A stretch of 25,211 bases of DNA, taken from assembly GCA_016928125.1 (NCBI GenBank), contig JAFGLK010000432.1, positions 1-25,211 on the forward strand. Direction: 5' to 3'. The stretch's first letter is position 1. The number at the start of each line of letters is the position of its first letter. Shown here piece by piece: positions 14,855 to 21,897 of the stretch. Source of the DNA: Anaerolineae bacterium (GTDB lineage: Bacteria > Chloroflexota > Anaerolineae > UBA1429). The notes beneath the pieces were generated by a model. The model was not told the origin of the DNA. It searched no databases and was given only the letters and a program-made list of their open reading frames with translations. A program made the translations under genes and the position numbers.

Positions 14855-16471
14855 CTACTGCACCTGATAGCGCAGCGGGATGATCTGACTCGTATGGCAT
14901 TCGTGATCCACAGCGAAAAAGTACCATGTATACACACCTGCGGCAAGATCGGGCAGCCGCTGCGCAGTCTGGTAGCGGTCCCCGCCCACATGTAGGAGGA
15001 CATAGGCCAGGCCCAGGTCAGCGCTCAGGGCAAAGATCTGGTCCTCAGCCAGATCGAGCCGGCCTTGCGGATCGGTCGCCGTCATGGCAAAGGTTACTGT
15101 GGCATTGCCAGGTCCTGAAGAGGGCTGGATGGCCGCATTGGCCACGGCCGGCGCCACTCCTTGTCTGGGCAGGGGCGGCAATGCGATGGTGCTGTCTGCT
15201 ATAGCGCCGGGCGACAGGTTGACATTGCTCTCGTGGTATACGCGCCCCTCCGCATAGGCCTTGACGGGCAGCGCGGGCACCGCGGCCACATTGACGAGCG
15301 TGACTCGGCCGGCGGCACCCGCGCGCAGGCCCACAGGCGTGTGGGCCGTCAGGGCGGTGACAAAGGCGCCCGAGATGGGATTCCCGGCCTGATCTACAAC
15401 CCGAACGCGAACAGTGCCCACCAGGCCAGCGTCCCGGACCGCCTGGGTGGCCCATGGCTGGGCATCGATGCGGCAGATGCGGGCTGCCTCGGCGACAAAG
15501 GGCCAGGCCTGCCCGTAGCTGTTCTGCGCCAAGGCTTGATTGAACAGGTTCGTCACCTGATTCGTGTCATCGATGACCTTGCGGATGATCTCCCTAACCT
15601 GCTCGCTAGGCACCTGGTTGAGGGCCTGATTCGCCCTGGCGATGACCTGAGCGGTCTGGGCCAGTCCGTCGCGCGAATAGGCCATGACGATCTCCAGGCG
15701 TCCTGCATCGTCCTGGGCCTGGCGCACCGGTAGGTCCTTGGCGAAATCGGCCCGAATGCGCATCTCGTTCACAAAGTACCACATCTCGGACAGCGCCTGC
15801 GTGGGGAAGGAGGGTGGCGCGATCGGCGTTGGCGTGGGCCGGGCCAGACTCCTGAGCCATGCCCAGATGTGCCGCAGACCCAGATCGCTGATGGTGTTCT
15901 GGTCGAATGCCGGCATCTGTCCTTTGCCCAGACGGACGATCGCCAGGACCTGGTCGAAACTCAGGCCCGTTCCAGCGAGTTGGGGGCCGATCTGACCCTG
16001 AGCGCTCGCGCCATGACAGGCCATGCAGGGGACCTCGGTCCAGAGTTGCGCGCCGGTGAGGGGATCGGGAGTGAGCGGCAGGGCGCTGGTGGGAACCGAT
16101 GTGTCCGTCGGGGGCTCCGTGGGCAAAGGTGTGGCGGTGGGAAGCGGTGTTTCGGTGGGCGGTGAGGTTGGCGTCTGTGCCGATGTCTGTGTGAGCGGGA
16201 GCGCGGTGTTGGTAGGCGGTACGGGCGAATCGGTAGGCGTTGTGGTAGCTACAGGTGGCGGCGTCTCCGTTGCCGGCCGAGAGGTCGCCATCTCAGTCAT
16301 CGGTGTCGCCGACGCGACGCCCTCGGTCGCGGAGGGAGGCGGAGCTGTGGGGAGGCCAGTGGTCGCCTGAGCGACGACATCAGGCTTTGTCGAGGGCGCC
16401 TTGGCACACGACGCACACACGACGCAACAAGCGACCGCAAGAGCGAGACACAACACGTGCCGATACGACAT
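14855..16471 (-). CDS. Monoheme cytochrome c lipoprotein with C-terminal beta domains
   Basis: A 538-residue exported protein. The signal runs to the lipobox VCAS-C22. A Pro/Thr-rich tether of about 110 residues (25-135) follows. A class I cytochrome c domain covers about 137-205, with heme motif CMACH at 149-153 and the likely axial methionine M186 in GKGQMPAFD. A helical region of about 150 residues follows (VNEMRIRADFAKDLP to EAARICRIDA), which I do not recognise. Then come a carboxypeptidase-regulatory-like domain at about 350-415 (VRVRVVDQAGNPISGAFV) and an Ig-like end domain. It would carry electrons on the outer side of the membrane. The ATG at 16471 has AAAGGA 7 bases upstream, overlapping the stop of the previous gene, so translation is probably coupled. 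Confidence 0.85.
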   Translation of the reverse strand: MSYRHVLCLALAVACCVVCASCAKAPSTKPDVVAQATTGLPTAPPPSATEGVASATPMTEMATSRPATETPPPVATTTPTDSPVPPTNTALPLTQTSAQTPTSPPTETPLPTATPLPTEPPTDTSVPTSALPLTPDPLTGAQLWTEVPCMACHGASAQGQIGPQLAGTGLSFDQVLAIVRLGKGQMPAFDQNTISDLGLRHIWAWLRSLARPTPTPIAPPSFPTQALSEMWYFVNEMRIRADFAKDLPVRQAQDDAGRLEIVMAYSRDGLAQTAQVIARANQALNQVPSEQVREIIRKVIDDTNQVTNLFNQALAQNSYGQAWPFVAEAARICRIDAQPWATQAVRDAGLVGTVRVRVVDQAGNPISGAFVTALTAHTPVGLRAGAAGRVTLVNVAAVPALPVKAYAEGRVYHESNVNLSPGAIADSTIALPPLPRQGVAPAVANAAIQPSSGPGNATVTFAMTATDPQGRLDLAEDQIFALSADLGLAYVLLHVGGDRYQTAQRLPDLAAGVYTWYFFAVDHECHTSQIIPLRYQVQ

Positions 16472-16483
16472 GATGTGATCCTT

Positions 16484-17548
16484 TCACAGGCTCCAATAGA
16501 CGCCACAGCCGGAACACGCCTCCGGCGGATCCGAACTCAGGAGGCGCTCGCGCCAGGCGCGATAGCGCTCGCCGTTCCAGATATCTGCAAAGCTCGTGTC
16601 CCACACCTTGCCCATGATGAGGCCGGCATAGTCGCTGGCAGCAAAGGGAGCGATGCAGCACGGTAGCGCGTTGCCATTGGCCGTGATGTAGGCCGTCGTC
16701 CAGGGGCGGCGACAAGCGCGCCAGGGCATCTCGGCGACATCTCGGGCCGCTGCCACGCTGCGCTGAGGGTCTGTGGCACCGGAGGCCCGAAAGGCGAGGC
16801 CCAACGCCTGGCTCAGTTGTTCACATTCGTCCAGGATCGCATCTTCGCGCGCTCCGGCTGCTCCGAATAGCGCCTGCTCCGCCTGTGCCATGCCGCGGCG
16901 CCCAGCAGGGGCGGCCAAGTAGGTCAGCCTCTGCAAGTAGACTTCGGGTATGTCGATCTCGGCCGCCAGCCGGATCAAGCTCGGCAATTCGTGTAGCGTG
17001 CCTTTCATGCCGATGCACCAGAGAGAGAGGGAAGGATACGAGGCCCCCAACTCGCGCTTCAGAGCCACAAAAGCTCTCATATTGGCCACGACCTGCTCAA
17101 ACAGATCTCGGCCACAGATGCGTGTAAAGGTGTCGCGATCGGCCGCGTCCAGAGAGAGCCGATACTCATCCAGGCCGCTCTCAATGAGGGCGCGGCCATG
17201 GTCGCGGTCGAGCAAAGAGCCATTGGAGTTAAAGAGCACGTGCACGCCGCGCGCCTTGAGCTCGGCGACCATCTGCGGCAGATGTGGATTCAGCAGCGGC
17301 TCGCCGATGCCGTGCAGCACGGCTCGCTCCAACTCTGGAAACTGGACCACCAACCGTCTGAACGCCGTCAGACTGAGATCGGTGGCCTGCTCCTGGGAAT
17401 AGTAGGTCCGGACACAGGTGGCGCACCTGAGATTGCAGCGATTGGTCACCTCGATGAATACGCAACGAGGCTGCGAGACCGCGTAGGGACCGCGCTCCTC
17501 TCCCTCTGCTAGACGGTAGGCTTCCGGCAGCGATGTGCTTTCGGCCAA
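16484..17548 (-). CDS. Radical SAM protein with SPASM-type C-terminus
   Basis: A 354-residue radical SAM enzyme (PF04055). The cluster motif CNLRCATC is at 38-45, followed by HGIGEPLLNP (the GGEP-like SAM contact) and VLFNSNGSLLD. The C-terminal segment carries SPASM-like features: ACRRPWTTAYITANGNALPCC, GKVWDTSFADIWNGERYRAWR, and a final CSGCGVYW. Auxiliary-cluster enzymes of this class modify peptides or small molecules; the substrate is not visible. The start was set at TTG 17548 because a full AAGGAGG lies exactly 5 bases before it; that sequence contains the TAA stop of the upstream GT2 gene. In-frame ATGs at 17575 and 17596 would overlap GT2. It sits between GT2 and the cytochrome gene within the operon. 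Confidence 0.87.
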   Translation of the reverse strand: MAESTSLPEAYRLAEGEERGPYAVSQPRCVFIEVTNRCNLRCATCVRTYYSQEQATDLSLTAFRRLVVQFPELERAVLHGIGEPLLNPHLPQMVAELKARGVHVLFNSNGSLLDRDHGRALIESGLDEYRLSLDAADRDTFTRICGRDLFEQVVANMRAFVALKRELGASYPSLSLWCIGMKGTLHELPSLIRLAAEIDIPEVYLQRLTYLAAPAGRRGMAQAEQALFGAAGAREDAILDECEQLSQALGLAFRASGATDPQRSVAAARDVAEMPWRACRRPWTTAYITANGNALPCCIAPFAASDYAGLIMGKVWDTSFADIWNGERYRAWRERLLSSDPPEACSGCGVYWSL

Positions 17549-17558
17549 ACGAGCCTCC

Positions 17559-18242
17559 TTACCTTTGGCGCGCATATCTGAGGATGACCCGAACAATGTG
17601 GTAGCCGGCCTTTAGGCTGCCGCCAATCGTGCCCGAGACCTTGGAGCGTCCGCCCAATCGGTCGCGGTAGCTCACGGGCATCTCCACGATGCGAGCGCCA
17701 GATCTGGCCGCTTTGATCATCATCTCGATCGGCCATCCGTAGGTCATCTCGTGCATGCTCAGGCTCCAAAGCAGTGGACGACGAATAGCCCGGAAAGGCC
17801 CCAGATCAGTCACCTTCAGGCCGTAGAGCCCGCGGAGCAGAACCACCGCCAGCCAGTTCCCAAAGCGCTGGTGTGGCAGAAGGGCGCCCCTGGCGCTCGC
17901 TCTCAACTGACGGGAACCCAGGACCAGATCCGCGCGATCCCCAAGAATCGGCGCCACCACCGCCGGGATTTCCCGGGGATCGAAACTGCCGTCGCCATCC
18001 ATGAAGACCAGCACATCGCCACCGGCAGCCTGCGCGCCGGCGAGACACGCTGCGCCATAGCCTCGGACGGTCTGGTTGACGACCCGAGCGCCGGCCTCTG
18101 CCGCCGCCTGCGCCGTATGATCGGTAGAGTCGTTGTCCACCACGATGATCTCGTGCACACTAGCGCTCGGCACCTGATGGACCACCTGGCCGATGCTGGC
18201 CTCCTCGTTCAGAGCCGGGATGATTAGGCTGATGTCAGGCAC
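17559..18242 (-). CDS. DPM1-like GT2 glycosyltransferase
   Basis: A 227-residue GT-A enzyme (Glycos_transf_2, PF00535) of the dolichyl/polyprenyl-phosphate sugar synthase type, at its usual length. It shows ISLIIPALNEEASI at the start, EIIVVDNDSTDHT near residue 30, RGYGAACLAGAQAA near 60, the metal-binding DGDGSFDP near 80, GSRQL, and the late KVTDLGPFRAIRR and YGWPIEMM segments. It has no C-terminal membrane helices. Such enzymes load a polyprenyl phosphate with one sugar, which could supply the DUF2079 protein of the same operon. GTG 18242 was chosen because AGAAGG lies 5 bases upstream and the fold begins right after; longer starts overlap the gene before. It is 17 bases behind the radical SAM gene. 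Confidence 0.9.
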   Translation of the reverse strand: MPDISLIIPALNEEASIGQVVHQVPSASVHEIIVVDNDSTDHTAQAAAEAGARVVNQTVRGYGAACLAGAQAAGGDVLVFMDGDGSFDPREIPAVVAPILGDRADLVLGSRQLRASARGALLPHQRFGNWLAVVLLRGLYGLKVTDLGPFRAIRRPLLWSLSMHEMTYGWPIEMMIKAARSGARIVEMPVSYRDRLGGRSKVSGTIGGSLKAGYHIVRVILRYARQR

Positions 18243-18259
18243 GCTCACCTTCTCAAGAG

Positions 18260-19243
18260 CTACATGACGATTGTCGTGCAGTAGTTCCGAGCGCGTACCA
18301 GCTCCTTTTCTGGGGCTAGCGAGACGTCGAGCGTTATCCGGTCGCCGCGAATCCAGGGACAATAGGGATCATGGGCATCCAGTGTCCCAAGCAGAGCCCG
18401 ACGGCTGGCGCATCCACCCTGACAGGGACAGTCTGCAGCCGCTGAAGGCACCCTCCTGGCCTGTTCGAATTGCGGGGTTTCCAGCACTGCGCCGCCAAGT
18501 CGGGTCAGATCCTCGATCGTGAGCGAGCTACCGGGCCAGTAGACGCATGGCGCCACCTGGCGTTGGGGCGTGACACGCACGCTCTCATAGCCACAGGGGG
18601 AACGCACCCCATCCATGCCCAACACGGCGCGCACCACGGGCTCTGTGCAACTGAGTAAGGTTGAGGCGCCAAAGAGCTCCCGGAAACCGGTCCAGAACTG
18701 CTCATAGCTCAGCGTGTAGCGGCCGTTCTGCACCGGCTGATAGACGTTCACACGCAGGTTGACCCCTTGTGCGTGCGCCAGCCGTGCCATGGCGGCCATC
18801 TGATCGTGATTGATATTCATCATCGTGGTGAGGATGGAGACCTCGATCCCGAGCGCTTGACAGCGCTCCATCGCCCGGTGAACGTCGCGCCAGTTGCCAG
18901 AGCCGCGAAAGCGATCCTGCTCCTCCTCGCGAGGAAAGTCGATGGATACCTCCACATCGTGAAAGCAGCGCAGTTCCTCCTCCGTCATGGTGTTGAGGCT
19001 ATAGCCGTTCGAGGCCATGCTCAGCCGGATGCCTTGCGCGTTCAGATAGGCCACGATGCGCCGAAAGTCGGGGTGCAGGGCGTTCTCGCCCGTGCCCAGG
19101 CCCGCAGATCGGATCTCCAGGCTTTGACACACGGCCTGCACATCGCTGAGCGACAGGGCATAGACGCGATCCGTGGGACGATAGCAGTGCGGACACTCCA
19201 GGTTGCAGTCGCTGGTGAGACCAATGCCCAGAGAAAAAGCCAC
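18260..19243 (-). CDS. Radical SAM protein with extra C-terminal cysteines
   Basis: A 327-residue radical SAM enzyme. The motif CNLECPHC is at 13-20, very close to the N-terminus. The GGEP region is replaced by GLGTGENALHPDF near residue 49, and LSMASNGYSLN follows. The middle has VEVSIDFPREEEQDRFRG. The C-terminal part has scattered cysteines: SPCGYESVRVTPQRQVAPC, then a close group CPCQGGC and a later YCPW, which fits SPASM/Twitch-type auxiliary Fe-S clusters. The substrate is unknown. The GTG start at 19243 has GGAGGA 7 bases upstream. It is the second gene of the eight-gene run, 80 bases after the methyltransferase stop. Confidence 0.86.
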   Translation of the reverse strand: MAFSLGIGLTSDCNLECPHCYRPTDRVYALSLSDVQAVCQSLEIRSAGLGTGENALHPDFRRIVAYLNAQGIRLSMASNGYSLNTMTEEELRCFHDVEVSIDFPREEEQDRFRGSGNWRDVHRAMERCQALGIEVSILTTMMNINHDQMAAMARLAHAQGVNLRVNVYQPVQNGRYTLSYEQFWTGFRELFGASTLLSCTEPVVRAVLGMDGVRSPCGYESVRVTPQRQVAPCVYWPGSSLTIEDLTRLGGAVLETPQFEQARRVPSAAADCPCQGGCASRRALLGTLDAHDPYCPWIRGDRITLDVSLAPEKELVRARNYCTTIVM

Positions 19244-19323
19244 CTATTCATCCTCCAAGTAGCAGCTGTGCCGAGAGTTCGACACCTCGCCCGCGCCGAA
19301 ATGGCCAAGATCCATTCTCGGAT

Positions 19324-20130
19324 TCAAGGTTTCGAGCCCAGCAGGTGATGATAGCGCGCGATGCCGAGATAGGCAGGCAACGAAGAAGCCTGCACCTCCA
19401 GGCGCCAGAGGGCATCCATGAAATCCGGGTCCCCCAGCTGGCTGATCGGGCAATAGTCGGCAAATATCCGCACACCGTATCTGACGATATTCAGTATCCC
19501 TGCTTCGGACAGCCTATCGAGGAGTAGGTCCGAATCGAGCGTTCGTCTGGGTAGGCCAAAGAGGTCGGCCTGCGAGACGTCGTCATGCAGCGCTTCCCGC
19601 GCACGCTCCAGATCGCCTTTGACCAAGGCCCAGCGGAGGGCATCGGCATGTGGATTGGTCACGAGGATAGAGAGGATACCTCCAGACACCAGCAGGTCCA
19701 ACAGAGCCTGTAAGGTTCCCCAGGGATCATCGAGGTACTCGAGGAGGGTGTGTGCCAGGATGGCGTCAAAGCGCGCCCCCGCAAAGATGGCGGGAATACT
19801 CTCAACCGACCCACAGCAGTAGGCCAGGTTCCCCAAAAGCTCGGACGCGTTCCTGCGCGCCTGTTCGCGAGCAATGGCCAGCATCGTGGGGCTGAGGTCG
19901 AGCAGAGTGACGTGATGGCCGGCTTGAGCCAGGGGCCAGGCATAGCCCCCCGTCCCCGTGCCCGCATCCAGTATCACGCTACCCTTGGGTCGATCCACGA
20001 GGCGCTCCAGCAGATGATAGAGGGTCAGATCCTGCCTCAATCGGCCCAGAGGCGTCTCGGTGTAGCGCTGCCAATCTCTGGCTTTGCTCTCAAAAGCCAC
20101 CAAGCGCTCATCCGCTGGAGATCTAGTCAC
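19324..20130 (-). CDS. CmoM/SmtA-like class I SAM methyltransferase
   Basis: A 268-residue Rossmann methyltransferase. Motif I is VILDAGTGTGG at 52-62, the acidic strand end is LLDLSP near 76, and the motif IV region is FDAILAHTLLEYLDDPW near 123. The N-terminal ETPLGRLRQDLTLYHL resembles CmoM/SmtA, which methylates carboxymethoxyuridine in tRNA; the last 100 residues are more divergent, so a different acceptor is possible. The place at the head of an operon with radical SAM and glycosyltransferase genes argues for a small-molecule or peptide substrate, but this is inference. The GTG start at 20130 has only a distant AAGGG, so a later start cannot be excluded. It is the first gene after the promoter at 20349-20377. 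Confidence 0.8.
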   Translation of the reverse strand: MTRSPADERLVAFESKARDWQRYTETPLGRLRQDLTLYHLLERLVDRPKGSVILDAGTGTGGYAWPLAQAGHHVTLLDLSPTMLAIAREQARRNASELLGNLAYCCGSVESIPAIFAGARFDAILAHTLLEYLDDPWGTLQALLDLLVSGGILSILVTNPHADALRWALVKGDLERAREALHDDVSQADLFGLPRRTLDSDLLLDRLSEAGILNIVRYGVRIFADYCPISQLGDPDFMDALWRLEVQASSLPAYLGIARYHHLLGSKP

Positions 20131-20348
20131 TGTGCTGATTACCCTTGTCCATCTCTAGACGGACCGGAATACGCCGGTCGGTCACTCAGTCTCGATCTCT
20201 CATACGACGACCCAGCGGCCCGCAAAGATAGGGGACAGCTAAGGTGAGGCCTCGGCGCGCTATCGCCTTTCGCGGGCCTGCTCCATTCAGGGAGCGGCTG
20301 GGGCGAGCCTTGGGTGAATCTACGGATCTGTGTAGCCCACTGCAAGCC

Positions 20349-20377
20349 AGTATAGAAACGGTGCGTGCACCTGTCAA
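20349..20377 (-). promoter_or_regulatory. Promoter of the eight-gene radical SAM/glycosyltransferase run
   Basis: On the minus strand a perfect TTGACA (20377-20372) and TATACT (20354-20349) are exactly 17 bases apart, the best promoter in the window. The spacer contains the inverted repeat GGTGC-GT-GCACC at 20360-20371, which may be an operator. The predicted start is near 20342. Confidence 0.68.
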
Positions 20378-20454
20378 TCGGTTTCCCGGCTCTTGGAGGG
20401 ACCCAGGATGCGGATTTGCGACAGGTTGATCATGTCGCCCCACCTGACTGTGCG

Positions 20455-20483
20455 TTGACAGACTGAGAGGCGCGTGCTAACCT
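20455..20483 (+). promoter_or_regulatory. Possible extended -10 promoter of the oxidoreductase gene
   Basis: A perfect TTGACA (20455-20460) is followed after 17 bases by TAACCT (20478-20483), a poor -10 box that is helped by TGC directly before it. The ATG at 20514 is 31 bases downstream, with AGAGGAA as ribosome-binding site at 20504-20510. Confidence 0.5.
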
Positions 20484-20513
20484 CCCCCCAATTCGAGCGA
20501 GATAGAGGAAAAG

Positions 20514-21857
20514 ATGCCCCACGAACGCTTTCGTTTTCGGTCTCTTCAGGAGCTGCTCGACCGAGCTCTACAGCTGGGGGTGGAGCTGCCCTGTCAGATG
20601 GATCTGAGGCCCCTGGCTCAGCAGGTGCGCGTCGGCCGCAAAGCGACACCCAATGCGCTGGCGATCCACCCCATGGAGGGATGCGACGGCACCGCCGAGG
20701 GTCGGCCTGACGATCTAACCATACGCCGCTACCTACGTTTCGCTCGCGGGGGAGCGGGCCTGCTTTGGTTCGAGGCCACTGCCATCGTGCCCGAGGGGCG
20801 CGCCAACCCGCGCCAGCTCCTGTTAGCGCCCGAGACGGCGGCCGCTTTTCAGGAGATGCGTACAGCGACCCTGGCCGAGGGTCGCGCTGCGAATGGCGAG
20901 GCGTATCAGCCCTTCACGGTGCTGCAACTGACCCATTCGGGACGCTACAGCCGACCGACCGATCGCCCTGCACCGATCTTGGCCCACCACGACGGCGTGC
21001 TGGATCAGGCCATGGGCATCGCCCTCGACCATCCGCTCATCAGCGACGAGGCGCTGGACCTGCTGAAGGAGCGCTATGTGCAGGCCGCCTATCTGGCCCA
21101 GGCCTGCGGGTTCGATGGGGTCGATTTCAAGAGCTGCCATCGCTACCTGATGTCCGAGTTATTGGCCGCTCACACGCGACCTGGCCGCTATGGCGGCACG
21201 TTCGGGAATCGCACACGACTGCTGCTGGACGTGGTGCGTCAGGTGCGCGCCGAGCTGCCCGAGCTCGAGATCACCATCCGGCTCAATGTCTACGATGGGC
21301 ATCCTTACCCGTGGGGATGGGGGGTGAGCCGCGACGACCCCGGCCGCCCCGATCTAACCGAGCCGCTCAGGTTGATCGGCCTGCTGCGCGAGGCGGGCGT
21401 GGCACTCATCAACGTGACCGCGGGCAATCCCTACTTTACGCCGCACATCAACCGCCCCTTTGACCAGAACGTGGCCGGGGCGCCGCTACCAGAGGAGCAC
21501 CCCCTCATCGGGGTGGGACGCCTGCTCGACCTGGCGCGTCAGGTCAAGCAAGCCTTTCCCGACTTGGTGGTCGTCGGCACGGGCTATTCGTGGCTGCGCC
21601 ACTATCTGGGGCCAATCGCCGCCGGCGTGATCGCGCAAGGTTGGGCTGATCTCGTCGGGCTGGGCCGGGGAGCGTTTGCCTATCCCGACTATGCGCGCGA
21701 TCTGCTCACCAAGGGCGAGATGGACCGGCGCGCCACGTGCATCACCTGCAGTCGCTGCACCCAGATCATGCGCGATCACGGTCGCACGGGCTGCGTGCTT
21801 TTTGATCGCCAAGTCTATGGCCCTATCTATGAAGAGGGCCGCGCCGCCCACACCTGA
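20514..21857 (+). CDS. Old Yellow Enzyme-type FMN oxidoreductase with Fe-S cysteines
   Basis: A 447-residue protein of the NADH:flavin oxidoreductase/12-oxophytodienoate reductase family (PF00724). Landmarks are NALAIHPMEGCDG near residue 46, QLTHSGRYSRP with H141, VDFKSCHRYLMSELL with K206, C208 and H209 in place of the usual H-G-A-H, GGTFGNRTRL, and the phosphate-binding VGTGYSW and VGLGRGAFAYPD near the end. The C-terminal CITCSRC (409-415) plus C427 gives a C-x2-C-x2-C-x11-C set like the 4Fe-4S site of 2,4-dienoyl-CoA reductase and trimethylamine dehydrogenase. The FAD/NAD domain found behind that site in those enzymes is absent, so electrons must come from a partner. It has its own promoter and converges with the amidohydrolase gene 40 bases away. 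Confidence 0.88.
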   Translation: MPHERFRFRSLQELLDRALQLGVELPCQMDLRPLAQQVRVGRKATPNALAIHPMEGCDGTAEGRPDDLTIRRYLRFARGGAGLLWFEATAIVPEGRANPRQLLLAPETAAAFQEMRTATLAEGRAANGEAYQPFTVLQLTHSGRYSRPTDRPAPILAHHDGVLDQAMGIALDHPLISDEALDLLKERYVQAAYLAQACGFDGVDFKSCHRYLMSELLAAHTRPGRYGGTFGNRTRLLLDVVRQVRAELPELEITIRLNVYDGHPYPWGWGVSRDDPGRPDLTEPLRLIGLLREAGVALINVTAGNPYFTPHINRPFDQNVAGAPLPEEHPLIGVGRLLDLARQVKQAFPDLVVVGTGYSWLRHYLGPIAAGVIAQGWADLVGLGRGAFAYPDYARDLLTKGEMDRRATCITCSRCTQIMRDHGRTGCVLFDRQVYGPIYEEGRAAHT

Positions 21858-21897
21858 GCAGAAGGCGACAGCACGCTTCGGAGCGGCACCGAACCCT

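Larger units (their letters stand above)
20131..20513. other. Divergent control region between the two transcription units
   Basis: 383 bases without a gene. It contains the minus-strand promoter of the eight-gene run (20349-20377), the plus-strand promoter of the oxidoreductase (20455-20483), and a leader of about 210 bases in front of the methyltransferase. In that leader GACCGG (20162-20167) and CCGGTC (20174-20179) can form a small hairpin with a 6-base loop. I recognise no riboswitch class. Confidence 0.6.

Noticed and set aside
16060..16370. Repetitive GGTG-rich stretch that might be a CRISPR or satellite
   Set aside because: It is the coding sequence of the Pro/Thr tether of the cytochrome lipoprotein; the units are irregular and there are no spacers.
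11131..20130. Arsenosugar biosynthesis cluster
   Set aside because: TIGR04282, GT2, radical SAM and methyltransferase genes recall such clusters, but the methyltransferase lacks the ArsM-type cysteine arrangement, the GT2 looks DPM1-like rather than TIGR04283, and neither radical SAM protein looks like ArsS.
20162..20179. Possible riboswitch or attenuator in the leader of the eight-gene run
   Set aside because: Only one small 6-bp hairpin was found, with no conserved riboswitch core or terminator U-run.
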